Assembly: GCA_016703425.1 (NCBI GenBank)
Contig: JADJCA010000008.1
Coordinates: forward strand, 186,001-250,000
Source: Myxococcales bacterium
Lineage (GTDB): Bacteria; Myxococcota_A; Polyangia; Polyangiales; Polyangiaceae
Direction: 5' to 3'
DNA: 64,000 nt
Both the position numbers and the translations under genes were made by a program. The notes under the pieces are model-generated. The model made no database searches. It had not been told where the DNA came from and worked only from the letters and a program-made list of their open reading frames with translations. This document shows positions 53,198-61,629 of the stretch, in pieces; position 1 is the first letter of the stretch; each line of letters opens with the position of its first letter.

Positions 53198-54559
53198 TCA
53201 GGGCGCTTCGGTGCGCGGGATCGGGTTCGACTTGAGCGCCTGCACCGCGGCCGCTTGCGCGCCATCGACGAAGACCACCGTGGCGACGTAATCGAAGCCG
53301 CGGACGCGCTCGTCCTTGATGGTGTCGATGAGGAACGCCGTGGGCGAGTAGTTCGCGGGGATTTCCTTGCGGAGTCCCTCGAGCTGGGCCGGGAGCACCG
53401 CGTTCGCGTTCTGCCCGCGCAGTTGGTAGACCATCTGGAGGCCCTGCACGATGCCCTTCTCGATGAGCATCTTGTTCGCGCCGCGGTGACCCGACGAGAG
53501 CTCCGTCGAGTTGGTGTTGCCTTCCTTGAAGACGGAGCCCAGGAGCGCCGCCGGGTCGCCAGCGCCCTTCGCCGCGATGGCGTTGAGCAGCGGGCCTTCG
53601 CCGAGTCCCTCGGCGGCGTTCTGGCCGGCGAAGGACATCATCGGGAACGGCGACTTCGACGCGCACTCGGGCGCGCTCGTGGCGTTGCGAACCTCGTCGA
53701 CGGTGCAGTTGGCGAGCGAGAGGAGGTGGTAGGCCAGCTCGCTGCAGAAGATCTGCTGCTCGCCGTCCTTCTCGGGGTTCATGTCGACGCCGAGGGCCTG
53801 GCGGATGTTCCCAGCGATGAGGCCCTTGCCGATCGTGAAGGCGACGTTGGCCGGGTTCCCACCGAACTTGGGGTGCACCGTGGCGGGCGCCAGGTAGTTG
53901 TCGTTGAAGCCCGGACGGCCCGGCGAGCCGATCATGTCCTCGGCGAGGTCGAGCCACGCGTCTAGGTTGGCACGAAGCTCGGTGTTCATCGAACGGGGCC
54001 GCACGATGTGGAGCGCGGGGACCTTCGAGTAGTGGCTGCTGACGAGGCGGCCCTTCGCGTTGGAGGGGTCGTTGTGCTCCAGGTCGAGCGGTTGGTCAAC
54101 GGTGTGACCCTGCGTGCCCTGGACGCGAACGATGCCCGCGTGCGTCGTGCCCATCTGGAGGTGAGCGTACGGGATCGTCTCGCCGAGGCCGGGGCGGAAG
54201 CTGAGCATCACGTCGCCGGTCTGGATGACCTTGGATTCCGCGAGCTCCTTCATGACGCTCGAGCGAGCGGCGCCGGGGACCGCGATGATGCGGAGCCCGA
54301 TCTCGTTGTGGGCGCCCTTCGCGCCTTGCCAGATGGTGCTGTAGGGGTGTCCGCGCTCCGCCGCCCTCATCTGGGTAAGCGAGGCTTGCGGCACGCCGAA
54401 GTAGAACGGGAGATTGACGACCTGCGGGCCGGTCTCTTCCAGGGCGCCCTGGTCGACCTCTTCTTCACCCCCCTGCGCGCCGGATGAACATCCAGCGAGG
54501 GCGGGAGCAACCGCACCGAGGGCCAACGCAAAAACGCTCGTAAGAACAAGGCTTTTCAT
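53198..54559 (-). CDS. Permuted papain-like (YiiX/NlpC-P60 type) lipoprotein
   Basis: The ATG at 54559 is preceded by AGGAGAG (54566-54572). The 453-residue product has a signal and lipobox (LALGAVAPALAGC, Cys24). It shows the permuted papain-fold order: GDVMLSF, a conserved His140 in TTHAGIVRVQG, then a Cys-containing motif FCSELAYHLL with Cys272 as predicted nucleophile. YiiX/YaeF-type enzymes are amidases or peptidases. The C-terminal 180 residues are without known motif. It is followed by a likely terminator, so probably monocistronic. Confidence 0.82.
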   Translation of the reverse strand: MKSLVLTSVFALALGAVAPALAGCSSGAQGGEEEVDQGALEETGPQVVNLPFYFGVPQASLTQMRAAERGHPYSTIWQGAKGAHNEIGLRIIAVPGAARSSVMKELAESKVIQTGDVMLSFRPGLGETIPYAHLQMGTTHAGIVRVQGTQGHTVDQPLDLEHNDPSNAKGRLVSSHYSKVPALHIVRPRSMNTELRANLDAWLDLAEDMIGSPGRPGFNDNYLAPATVHPKFGGNPANVAFTIGKGLIAGNIRQALGVDMNPEKDGEQQIFCSELAYHLLSLANCTVDEVRNATSAPECASKSPFPMMSFAGQNAAEGLGEGPLLNAIAAKGAGDPAALLGSVFKEGNTNSTELSSGHRGANKMLIEKGIVQGLQMVYQLRGQNANAVLPAQLEGLRKEIPANYSPTAFLIDTIKDERVRGFDYVATVVFVDGAQAAAVQALKSNPIPRTEAP

Positions 54560-54886
54560 GATCGTCTCTCCTACGATACGTATGTGAGCACGTGTCGTAC
54601 CATGGGGCCTTTGTCGTAAAACGTAATGATTTCGCGTCACCGTTTGGCGACGTCATGGAAGCGCGCCGATCCAGTTGCGTTAGGAATTGCCACCCTGGGC
54701 GGTACTGAGGGGGATTTTCCGGCGGGCCGCGAGGCCTGACGTCGCCTTCCGCGGTCGATTGCAGTCCTGGGAGATCGTTTGCGGAGCGAACGCTTGCGCC
54801 GACCTCCGGACGTGACAGGACGACGCCGCTGCGGCGCGCGCGCACCGGGGAGATCCGCCGTCGCTGCGCCGTAGACCCGAAGGCCC
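54560..54886. promoter_or_regulatory. Divergent intergenic region, permuted-papain and YGP-repeat genes
   Basis: 327 bp without coding sequence. The 70 bases next to 54559 are AT-rich for this genome (TACGATACGTATGTG, GTAAAACGTAATGATTT) and probably contain the minus-strand promoter; clear -35/-10 pairs could not be fixed. Confidence 0.5.
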
Positions 54887-56182
54887 ATGACCACGCGCTC
54901 CCCCCTCCCTCCGCCGCCAAACTCTGGGATGACCGCTCTGCCGGCGCCGCCGCAACGGGGGTCCACGCAGCCAGCAACCCAAGCGAGCTACGGTCCTCCG
55001 GCTCAAGCGAGCTACGGCCCGCCAACAACGGGGTACGGTCCGCCGCCCACGCAAGCCGCCTACGGACCGTCGTCGGGCTACGGCGCTCCTCCAAGCGCGT
55101 ACGGGCAGCCCGCCGGCTACGGACCGCCGGCCGCCCCCGCGCAAACGCCGACCGCCTACGCGGTGCCGGTCACGGGCTACGGTCCCCCACCAGTGGCGAG
55201 CGGATATGGCGCTCCTCCCGCGCCCATGCCGGCCAACGCCTACGGCGCGCCGCCGCAAGCGAGCTACGGCAGCTTGCCGCCGCTCGGCTGGCAAGCGACC
55301 CCGAACGGCTACGGCTCGGTCCCGCCGCAGCACCACGCGCCCGCGAAGACGGGACCCTCAACGCAGACCATCGCCATGATCGCCGGCGGTGCCTTCGGCG
55401 GGCTCCTGCTCCTGACGGGTCTCGGCGTAGGCGCGTACGCGCTCTTCCACACGACGCACAAGCCGCTGCCCGTCGAGGCCGCCCAGCTCCCGACCGACAC
55501 GGACTTCGTTCAAGAGGACCGTTTCCCCGGCGCCGACGGCGCGCCCGCGCTGCGTGACGCGTTCCTCGCGTCGGACCTCGCGCGCCACGTTTGCGGCGCC
55601 GGCAGCGATTTCACCGAGCGCCTCGCGCGACTTCGAGCGTCGCCGGCCGACGCCGTCTCGCTCTTCGATCCGAAGACCCTCGAAGCGCGGCGGGCCACGC
55701 TCGAGTGCGGCCAGAGCCTCGTCGCGGCGCTCGAGTCGCCGTCGTACACCGAGCTCGTGTTCCACGACGGAGACGACAAGAAGTTCTTGGGCGTTCAAAT
55801 GCTCCACCTGAAGCTGACCGAGCTGCCGACGAAATACGGCTTCGCGCGCCAGACCTTCGCGGGCATGTCCGGCTATTGCCTCGTGTCGCCCAAGAAGACC
55901 GAACCGGACTTCAAGTGGAGCGGCAGCGCCGGCCTCGGCAACAGCACCAAGGCCGACGACAAGGACGGCGAGTGCACGGAGCAGTCGCTCGCGGCCTTCA
56001 ACGACAAGACCAACTGGTTATTTGGCCGACGGAGCGCCGTCGAGGCCTTCGCGCGCTCGTACTCAAGCCGCGCAAAGAGATCTCCACGACCGTCGAGAAC
56101 CTGCAGCTCGCCTTCGACTCTGGTGAAGGTCTCGCGGTGCGGCGCGCCGATGCGCGCCAGAAGGCCGCGTCGTCGCTCTTGA
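54887..56182 (+). CDS. Tyr/Gly/Pro-repeat membrane protein, N-terminal part before a frameshift
   Basis: The frame starts MTTRSPLPPPP and encodes about 150 residues dominated by YGPP, SYGPPA and GYGAPP repeats, then a transmembrane segment (TIAMIAGGAFGGLLLLTGLGVGAYALF) and an extracytoplasmic domain (APALRDAFLASDLARHVCG, KYGFARQTFAGMSGYC). From about residue 390 the sequence turns into Arg-rich nonsense, while the sensible sequence continues in another frame to 57039. A single missing base near 56048-56058 explains this. Function unknown; the repeat region is a disordered cytoplasmic tail. Confidence 0.8.
   Translation: MTTRSPLPPPPNSGMTALPAPPQRGSTQPATQASYGPPAQASYGPPTTGYGPPPTQAAYGPSSGYGAPPSAYGQPAGYGPPAAPAQTPTAYAVPVTGYGPPPVASGYGAPPAPMPANAYGAPPQASYGSLPPLGWQATPNGYGSVPPQHHAPAKTGPSTQTIAMIAGGAFGGLLLLTGLGVGAYALFHTTHKPLPVEAAQLPTDTDFVQEDRFPGADGAPALRDAFLASDLARHVCGAGSDFTERLARLRASPADAVSLFDPKTLEARRATLECGQSLVAALESPSYTELVFHDGDDKKFLGVQMLHLKLTELPTKYGFARQTFAGMSGYCLVSPKKTEPDFKWSGSAGLGNSTKADDKDGECTEQSLAAFNDKTNWLFGRRSAVEAFARSYSSRAKRSPRPSRTCSSPSTLVKVSRCGAPMRARRPRRRS
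54980..55269 (+). repeat. Degenerate Tyr-Gly-Pro coding repeats
   Basis: The exact 14-mer CAAGCGAGCTACGG occurs at 54980, 55004 and 55256, within a tract encoding YGPP/YGAP-type units about eight residues apart. It codes for the disordered N-terminal tail. Confidence 0.7.
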
Positions 56183-57039
56183 AGCTCCCCTGCAGCCACG
56201 CCGGCTTCGACAGCGGCGCCGGCTCGAAGTTCGTCGAGGAGTGCCTGCCCAAGTCGGTTGAGAAGAACGCGTCGGCCATCGACTCCAAGGTCCGCGCCGT
56301 GACCTACGAGCTCGCCGCGCCGATTCAGGACTCCGACGGCGTGCGCTTCAACCTCATCTTCGTGGCGCGCGACGGCGACGCCGCGAAAGATGTGGAAGCC
56401 GAGCTCAAGGACGCGACACGCGACTGGAAGTCGGCCATCGAAAACAACGAGAGCAAGCTCACCAAGCTGGTTCGCGAGGCGCCCTCCCAACTCGGTCACA
56501 AGAAGTGGGGCGTGGCCATCGACCCCTTCATGCGTGCCATCAAGAGCGGTACCGTGAAGCGCGACGGACGCGTTGTCAGTTTTCGTCTCGCCGAGAAGTT
56601 CAGCGACTCCGAGAAGAAGGAGATGCGCGAAGTCATGACGAAGTCGACGGAGGACCAGGAGGCCGCCGCGACGATCACCCAAGCGCTCATCAAGAAGCAG
56701 CCGATTCCCGAAGCGAGCCTCGCGCAAATCGTCGGCGGCGAGTGGGCCAGCCACGTGCTCGCCCCGCGCGCCACCGACAAGGACTGCGCGGCGCTCAAGG
56801 ACAAGCTCGCCCGCTTCGACATGGCGAAGCCCCAGGCGATTCCATCCCACACGCGCTTCGCGCTCCGCTTCAAGTGCGAGGGGCAACCGCTTCCGCAAGC
56901 CACGCAGTCGTGTCTGCTCGACGCGAAAGACGCCGACACCTTCGGCCGCTGCGCGATGCCTCAGAACCCGCTCGACAAGTCGGCGACCCTCGGCTCGGGC
57001 CTGACGCTTCCGCCGTCGGCGAAGACGATCCTTCAGTAA
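56050..57039 (+). pseudogene. C-terminal continuation of the frameshifted YGP-repeat protein
   Basis: In this frame the sequence reads LKPRKEISTTVENLQLAFDSG and carries on sensibly for about 325 residues, ending PPSAKTILQ. It has two parallel halves with a soluble mixed fold and no start codon of its own at the junction. Joined to the upstream frame by adding one base in the GCGCGC run near 56051, it gives one protein of about 717 residues. The domain is not recognised. Confidence 0.75.
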
Positions 57040-57063
57040 CGAGAGGGGCGCTCTTGAGCGGCT

Positions 57064-57870
57064 CTAGAGCTCCGGTGCGAGGCGCCGGAGCTTGCCGCGG
57101 AGGTGGCCGACCTTCGCGCCCACGACGGCGTCGGCGTCGGCCCGCTCCCTGACGAGCTCGGGCTTCGTCATGAGCAGCGAGAAAACCTCGGCCTTGTCTT
57201 CCTCGACGGCGCTCATCGCGTAGCGCGTGAGGAAGCCCGGGTGCTCGCGGGTCACGTCGCCGGCGCTGGCGGCGCGCACCGAGCGACCGCCCTCGCCGTA
57301 CGCGAAGAGATGATGCTCCCCGTGCCATCGCTCATTCTCTGCGCGCCGTTCCGGATCGGCGAAGTCGAAGAAATGGAAGACCTCGTGGTGCACGAGGCGC
57401 ACGAGAAAGGCTTCCGGCACGGCGCCGTCGAGGATGAGCGCGCCGGCTACGTTGGGGAGCGACGAGACGAGCTTGCCGTTCTCCCGCAGGTCGGCGGCCA
57501 GGACGACGCGCCGGAGCCCTACCGCGACGAGGCGCTCGGGCCGGTAGCGGCGGAGCTCGCGGCGAACCACGGCCAGGGCGCGACGCGCCACGGGCTCAGG
57601 CAGGCGTTCCCCCTCGAGAGGCCCGTTGACCAGCGGCATTCGGAAGTTGCCCCCCGCGAAGAGCGGCACCACCCGCGTCTCGTCCTCGAAGGCCCGAGCC
57701 TCCGCCGAGAGCTCCGGCGGTGGCGCTCCGAGACCGTGCGACGCGAAGGGCGCGACTTCGCGTGAGGCCCCGTCATGAGCCTTCGAGGTCGAGCCCGTCA
57801 CGAGCGCGAGGACCAGAGTGGCGGCGCCAGCCAGGAGGACGAACGTCGAGGGGCCAAGGAACCGCCGCAC
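57064..57870 (-). CDS. Putative zinc-dependent peptidase with HExxH motif
   Basis: I chose GTG 57870 because it opens a signal-anchor (FVLLAGAATLVLALVTG) directly; the frame is open further upstream inside htrA. The 268-residue product has HHEVFHFFDF, giving zinc ligands His162 and His166 with catalytic Glu163, and a downstream VEEDKAEVF where Glu228 or a neighbouring acid would be the third ligand (gluzincin-like). Substrate unknown. It starts 61 bp after the stop of the HtrA gene, suggesting a periplasmic protease operon. Confidence 0.78.
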   Translation of the reverse strand: MRRFLGPSTFVLLAGAATLVLALVTGSTSKAHDGASREVAPFASHGLGAPPPELSAEARAFEDETRVVPLFAGGNFRMPLVNGPLEGERLPEPVARRALAVVRRELRRYRPERLVAVGLRRVVLAADLRENGKLVSSLPNVAGALILDGAVPEAFLVRLVHHEVFHFFDFADPERRAENERWHGEHHLFAYGEGGRSVRAASAGDVTREHPGFLTRYAMSAVEEDKAEVFSLLMTKPELVRERADADAVVGAKVGHLRGKLRRLAPEL

Positions 57871-57931
57871 GGTGCTGAGAACGCTACCACGAGGAAAAGT
57901 TCCCGCCCTCAGCGGCGCTTCACTACGGCGC

Positions 57932-59353
57932 TTAGCGCTCGATGCCGACAAAGCGCGTTCGGCCGTTGCGCTGCACCTTGAGCAAGAGCGCTCCCGAATT
58001 CGGTGCAGCTTGCACCTTCTTGGAGAGATCCGCGGCGCTTTCGACGCGGGCGCGGTTGACCTCAAGGATGACGTCGCCGGCGATGAGCTCACCGTCGGCG
58101 CGGCTGCCCGGGGTCACGCCCCGAACCAAGGCCCCGCCGTTCGGCGCGTCGTCGACGCTCACGCCGAGCGCGGAGGACGATGCGGCAGCAGGACCGCCCT
58201 GCACGACGGGGGCGCGGGCCGCGCGCTCCTCCTTCAGCTCCTCGAGGGTGATGGGGATCGAGAGGGCCTGCCGGTCGCGCTGGATTTTGAGTTCCACCTT
58301 GGAGCCGGGCGCATGTTTAGCCACGAGTCGCGGGAGGTCTTGCGCGGCGTTCACCGCGTCGGCGCCGACCGAGAGGATAATGTCGCCGGAGCGAACGCCG
58401 GCGCGGTCGGCGGGGCCGCCGGGCTCGACGTCTGAAGCGATGGCGCCCTTCGGCTTGTCGAGACCGAGCGCCTTGGCGAGCGACGCGTCGACCGGCTGAA
58501 AGCCGACGCCGATGCGTCCGCGAGACACAGTGCCCTTGGCGATGAGCTGCGGGAGCACGTCCTTCAGGGCGTCGACGGGGATGGCGAAGCCGATGTTCTG
58601 CGCGCGCTGCGGGTTGATGATCGCCGTGTTGATGGCGATGACCTCGCCTTTCAGGTTGAAGAGCGGTCCGCCGCTGTTGCCTGGGTTGATCGACGCATCG
58701 GTCTGGATGAAGTCGTCGTAGGGCCCGGCGCCGATGGTGCGGCTCTTGGCGCTGACGATGCCCATCGTGACCGTGTGACCAAGTCCCATCGGATTGCCCA
58801 TGGCCACCACGTATTCACCGACGCGCACAGCCTCCGAGACGCCGAGGGCGGCGGCAGGAAAATCGGCCTTTTCACCCTGAATTTTTAGGACCGCAAGGTC
58901 AAGCCGCGGGTCGCGCCCCTTGACCGACGCCTTGAGCTCGCGACCGTCGGCGAGCTTCACGCGAACGTCGGTCACGCCGTCGACGACGTGCGCATTGGTC
59001 ACCACGTGACCCTCCTTGTCGATGATGAAGCCCGAGCCCTGCGACCGGGAGCGAAACGACTCGTCGCCGCCGCGCGGTCCGCGGCCGCCAAAAAACTCGA
59101 ACATGTCGAGGCCACCGGCCGCGGCGGGTCTCACGGAATCCACGACAACGCTCACGACGCCCGGTTGCACCTTCGCGACCAGCGTCGCGATGTCGGGCGC
59201 CCCGGCAAGCACCGGCGGTGTGGCGAAGGGTGCGCGGGTCGTCTCGGCCTGTCCCGCGGGTTTGGGTGGCTCGGCGGTGGCGTTGGTGCTCTTGCAGCCG
59301 AGGGCGAAGACCAGCGGGACGGAAAAGAGGAGCGGCAGGGCGGATCGGGCCAT
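57932..59353 (-). CDS. htrA: HtrA/Deg-family serine protease lipoprotein
   Basis: ATG 59353 is preceded by AAGGAGA (59363-59369). The 473-residue product has a lipobox (LVFALGC, Cys20) instead of a plain signal. The catalytic triad is complete: His122 (VVTNAHVV), Asp152 (PRLDLAVLK) and Ser227 (NPGNSGGP). Two PDZ domains follow, the first from about residue 285 (GRIGVGFQP) and the second from about 390. HtrA proteases degrade or refold damaged envelope proteins. Lipid attachment is unusual compared with DegP but seen in several delta-type bacteria. It is followed by the HExxH peptidase gene. Confidence 0.95.
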   Translation of the reverse strand: MARSALPLLFSVPLVFALGCKSTNATAEPPKPAGQAETTRAPFATPPVLAGAPDIATLVAKVQPGVVSVVVDSVRPAAAGGLDMFEFFGGRGPRGGDESFRSRSQGSGFIIDKEGHVVTNAHVVDGVTDVRVKLADGRELKASVKGRDPRLDLAVLKIQGEKADFPAAALGVSEAVRVGEYVVAMGNPMGLGHTVTMGIVSAKSRTIGAGPYDDFIQTDASINPGNSGGPLFNLKGEVIAINTAIINPQRAQNIGFAIPVDALKDVLPQLIAKGTVSRGRIGVGFQPVDASLAKALGLDKPKGAIASDVEPGGPADRAGVRSGDIILSVGADAVNAAQDLPRLVAKHAPGSKVELKIQRDRQALSIPITLEELKEERAARAPVVQGGPAAASSSALGVSVDDAPNGGALVRGVTPGSRADGELIAGDVILEVNRARVESAADLSKKVQAAPNSGALLLKVQRNGRTRFVGIER

Positions 59354-59362
59354 CACAAGAGT

Positions 59363-59369
59363 TCTCCTT
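59363..59369 (-). promoter_or_regulatory. Ribosome-binding site (AAGGAGA) fixing the htrA start
   Basis: Nine bases upstream of ATG 59353 on the minus strand; it favours this start over upstream in-frame codons up to 59467. Confidence 0.7.
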
Positions 59370-59518
59370 GATTCGTCGGTGCGCCCACGGAGTCGCGTGA
59401 GGCCGAGGGAGCGTAAGCGCAGTCTCTCAGGGAGGACCAACCGGCGACGAGTCAGGGGCATTCCCACGCTTACGCGGCAACCAGCAAAACGGTCTGACCC
59501 CGCAACGGACCTCCAGCG

Positions 59519-60475
59519 CTAGCCCTTCGCCTCGGCGCGGGCCGACACGTTCGCTCGGGAAACGACCACGGCCCCGCCCAGGATGGCCAACGCGCCGACC
59601 CACTCGGCCGCCGTCGGGACGAAGCCCTGAAACGCGACGCCGATGGCGATCGAGCCGACCGTCTCCCCAACGGGCACCAAGGCCACGACCGACGGGGAGA
59701 GGCGGCGCGCGAGCCTTTGAATCAACGTGTGCCCGACGAGCGTAGGCAAGAGGCCCATGAGCACGACCAAGAGCAGCGTGCGGGCCGGCGGATGCGGCAC
59801 GCCGCCGGCTTCGCCGATGGCGAAGGGCACGAGCGAAATCGCCGCGACGCCGTAGACGGCGGCGGCGTAGGGCACCACGGGAAGGAGGTGTTGAAGCCCG
59901 CGAGCGGCGGCGACGTACGCGCCGTACAGCACCACCGCGAAAACGACGAGCACGTCACCGATCAGGCGGTTTTCGCCGTGGCCGGCCCCTTGCGCGATCA
60001 CGAGGGCGCCAGCCACAGCGACGGCGAGGCCCACCATCTCGAGGCCCCGAGGCCTCATGCGAAACGCGAACCATGAGAGCAGCACAACGGCGAGCGGCTC
60101 GAGGGACACGAGCGAGACGGCCGCCGGCAGCGAGGTGAGCGAGAGGCCCCAAAGGAAACACGCGAAGTGGGCTGCCAGGAGGACGCCCACGACGGCTAGC
60201 TGCGAGGCTCCCTTGGGTGTCAAGGTGGCCAACGACCGAAGCGTGAGGCGCGGCGCGAGCAGGAACAGAAGGGCGCTACCGACCGCGCAGCGTCCGGCGC
60301 CAACGCCCAGCGGGCCGAGCCCCACGACGGCCTTGGCGAGCGGCGACGCCAGCGCGATGGACATCGCCGCCACGACGAGGAGCGCCGCATCCCCGGGTCG
60401 CGTCGGCTCGATGGATCGGCTCGCCGTAGGCACGCCGCTCGATAACACGAGCCGCCTCGTGATACGAAAAGGCAT
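59519..60475 (-). CDS. EamA/DMT-family membrane transporter
   Basis: A polytopic protein of about 318 residues with ten hydrophobic segments in two similar halves, as in the drug/metabolite transporter superfamily (LLVVAAMSIALASPLAKAVVG, LLAAHFACFLWGLSLTSLPAAVSLV, LVGHTLIQRLARRLSPSVVAL). Substrate cannot be read. The start is uncertain: ATG 60475 lies in a CATG that is also the start of the divergent citrate-synthase gene, while in-frame GTGs at 60448 and 60433 would avoid sharing. Confidence 0.9.
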   Translation of the reverse strand: MPFRITRRLVLSSGVPTASRSIEPTRPGDAALLVVAAMSIALASPLAKAVVGLGPLGVGAGRCAVGSALLFLLAPRLTLRSLATLTPKGASQLAVVGVLLAAHFACFLWGLSLTSLPAAVSLVSLEPLAVVLLSWFAFRMRPRGLEMVGLAVAVAGALVIAQGAGHGENRLIGDVLVVFAVVLYGAYVAAARGLQHLLPVVPYAAAVYGVAAISLVPFAIGEAGGVPHPPARTLLLVVLMGLLPTLVGHTLIQRLARRLSPSVVALVPVGETVGSIAIGVAFQGFVPTAAEWVGALAILGGAVVVSRANVSARAEAKG

Positions 60476-61541
60476 GGGCGCCGAGCCGACTTCGCCGACC
60501 ATCGATTCGAGCCTCGCCGGTGTCGCCGTGGCCACCACGCGCATCGCCTGGGTTGACCCGGTCCGAGGCGCATTCGTTCGCGGGTATTCGCTCGCTGAGC
60601 TCGCCGAACGAGAGAGCTACGAGCGCATCGCGCACCTGGTGTTGCGCGGCGAATTGCCCCACCAGGCGACGAGCTTTGGCGACGTCTTGGCCGAGAGTGT
60701 GCTTGAGGCCGAGCGGCCTTCCATCGCCCGCGATCTAGGGCGAGCGTTGGGCTCCGAGCAAGGGCTCGTCGCGGCCATGCCGCTCATCGGCGAAGACGAT
60801 TGGTGGCTCGACCCGCCTCAGGCGATGCCGCGCCTCGTCGGGCGCATCCCGGCGGTGGTCGCGGCCGTGGGAGGCGCGCCGCCGCCGCCGCGAGGGAGCT
60901 ATGCCGCGCGCGCCCTCCATGCGCTCGGGGCCAAGCGAACCGACGCTGCGGCGCTTCGCGCCCTTGAGGTGCTCTTGGCGCTCGAGGCCGAGCACGGCCT
61001 CTCGGCATCGACCTTCGCGTGCCGCGTCGCTGCCTCGTCGGGAGCCAGCCCCGCCGTGGCGCTTGCCGCCGCCTGCGCGACGCTCTCTGGACCACGTCAC
61101 GGCGGCGCCACGCGCGACGCGCAGGCGCTGCTCTCAAGCGTGGCCGCCTGCAACGACGTCGACGCGCTCGTTCGCTCGCGGCGTGCGCAAAAGCAGGTGT
61201 TCCCCGGCTTTGGACACCGGATCTACAAGGGCGCGGACCCGCGGCTGCCGCCGCTCCGAAGCGCCATTCTGGCGATGAGTGACGTCCCGCTCCAGAAGGC
61301 CGCCTGCGACCTCGAAGCCGCTGTTCTGCGAGTCTTCGCCCCGAAGGTCCTTCGCGCGAACATCGATCTTTGGGGGGCCGTCTTGCTCGACGCCTTGGGC
61401 GTGGAGCCTTCGATGTATGTTGCAGCCTTCGCGTTGGGCGTGGGGTGCGGTTGGCTCGCGCACTTCGAAGAGCAACTCGGCGAAGGGCGCCTCGTGAGGC
61501 CCGAGAGCGCCTACGCGGGGCCGCCGGAACGCCACCTCTGA
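60474..61541 (+). CDS. Citrate-synthase-family protein
   Basis: A 355-residue protein. Family motifs are readable: TTRIAWVDPVRGAFVRGYSLAELAE at the N-terminus, catalytic His in GPRHGGATRDAQAL, GFGHRIYKGADPRLPPLR, and the Asp-containing NIDLWGAVLLDALG followed by FALGVGCGWLAHFEEQLGEG and RPESAYAG. These carry the His-His-Asp catalytic set that condenses acyl-CoA with oxaloacetate. The usual NVDFYSG is NIDLWGA, so the exact substrate (acetyl-CoA or propionyl-CoA) is open. It diverges from the transporter, sharing the CATG start. Confidence 0.93.
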   Translation: MGAEPTSPTIDSSLAGVAVATTRIAWVDPVRGAFVRGYSLAELAERESYERIAHLVLRGELPHQATSFGDVLAESVLEAERPSIARDLGRALGSEQGLVAAMPLIGEDDWWLDPPQAMPRLVGRIPAVVAAVGGAPPPPRGSYAARALHALGAKRTDAAALRALEVLLALEAEHGLSASTFACRVAASSGASPAVALAAACATLSGPRHGGATRDAQALLSSVAACNDVDALVRSRRAQKQVFPGFGHRIYKGADPRLPPLRSAILAMSDVPLQKAACDLEAAVLRVFAPKVLRANIDLWGAVLLDALGVEPSMYVAAFALGVGCGWLAHFEEQLGEGRLVRPESAYAGPPERHL

Positions 61542-61584
61542 GGCGAAGCCGAGCTCACCTCGCTCGAGTGGCATAACCCTACGC

Positions 61585-61602
61585 GGGAGGCCGCAGGCTC
61601 CC
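61585..61602. terminator. Weak hairpin between convergent genes
   Basis: GGGAGGCC (61585-61592) can pair with GGCTCCC (61596-61602) with one bulge and a short loop. It lies between the convergent citrate-synthase and PLA2-like genes; no T-tract, so only a possible terminator. Confidence 0.35.
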
Positions 61603-61629
61603 CGTCGCCGGAGGAAGTTCCTGGATCCA

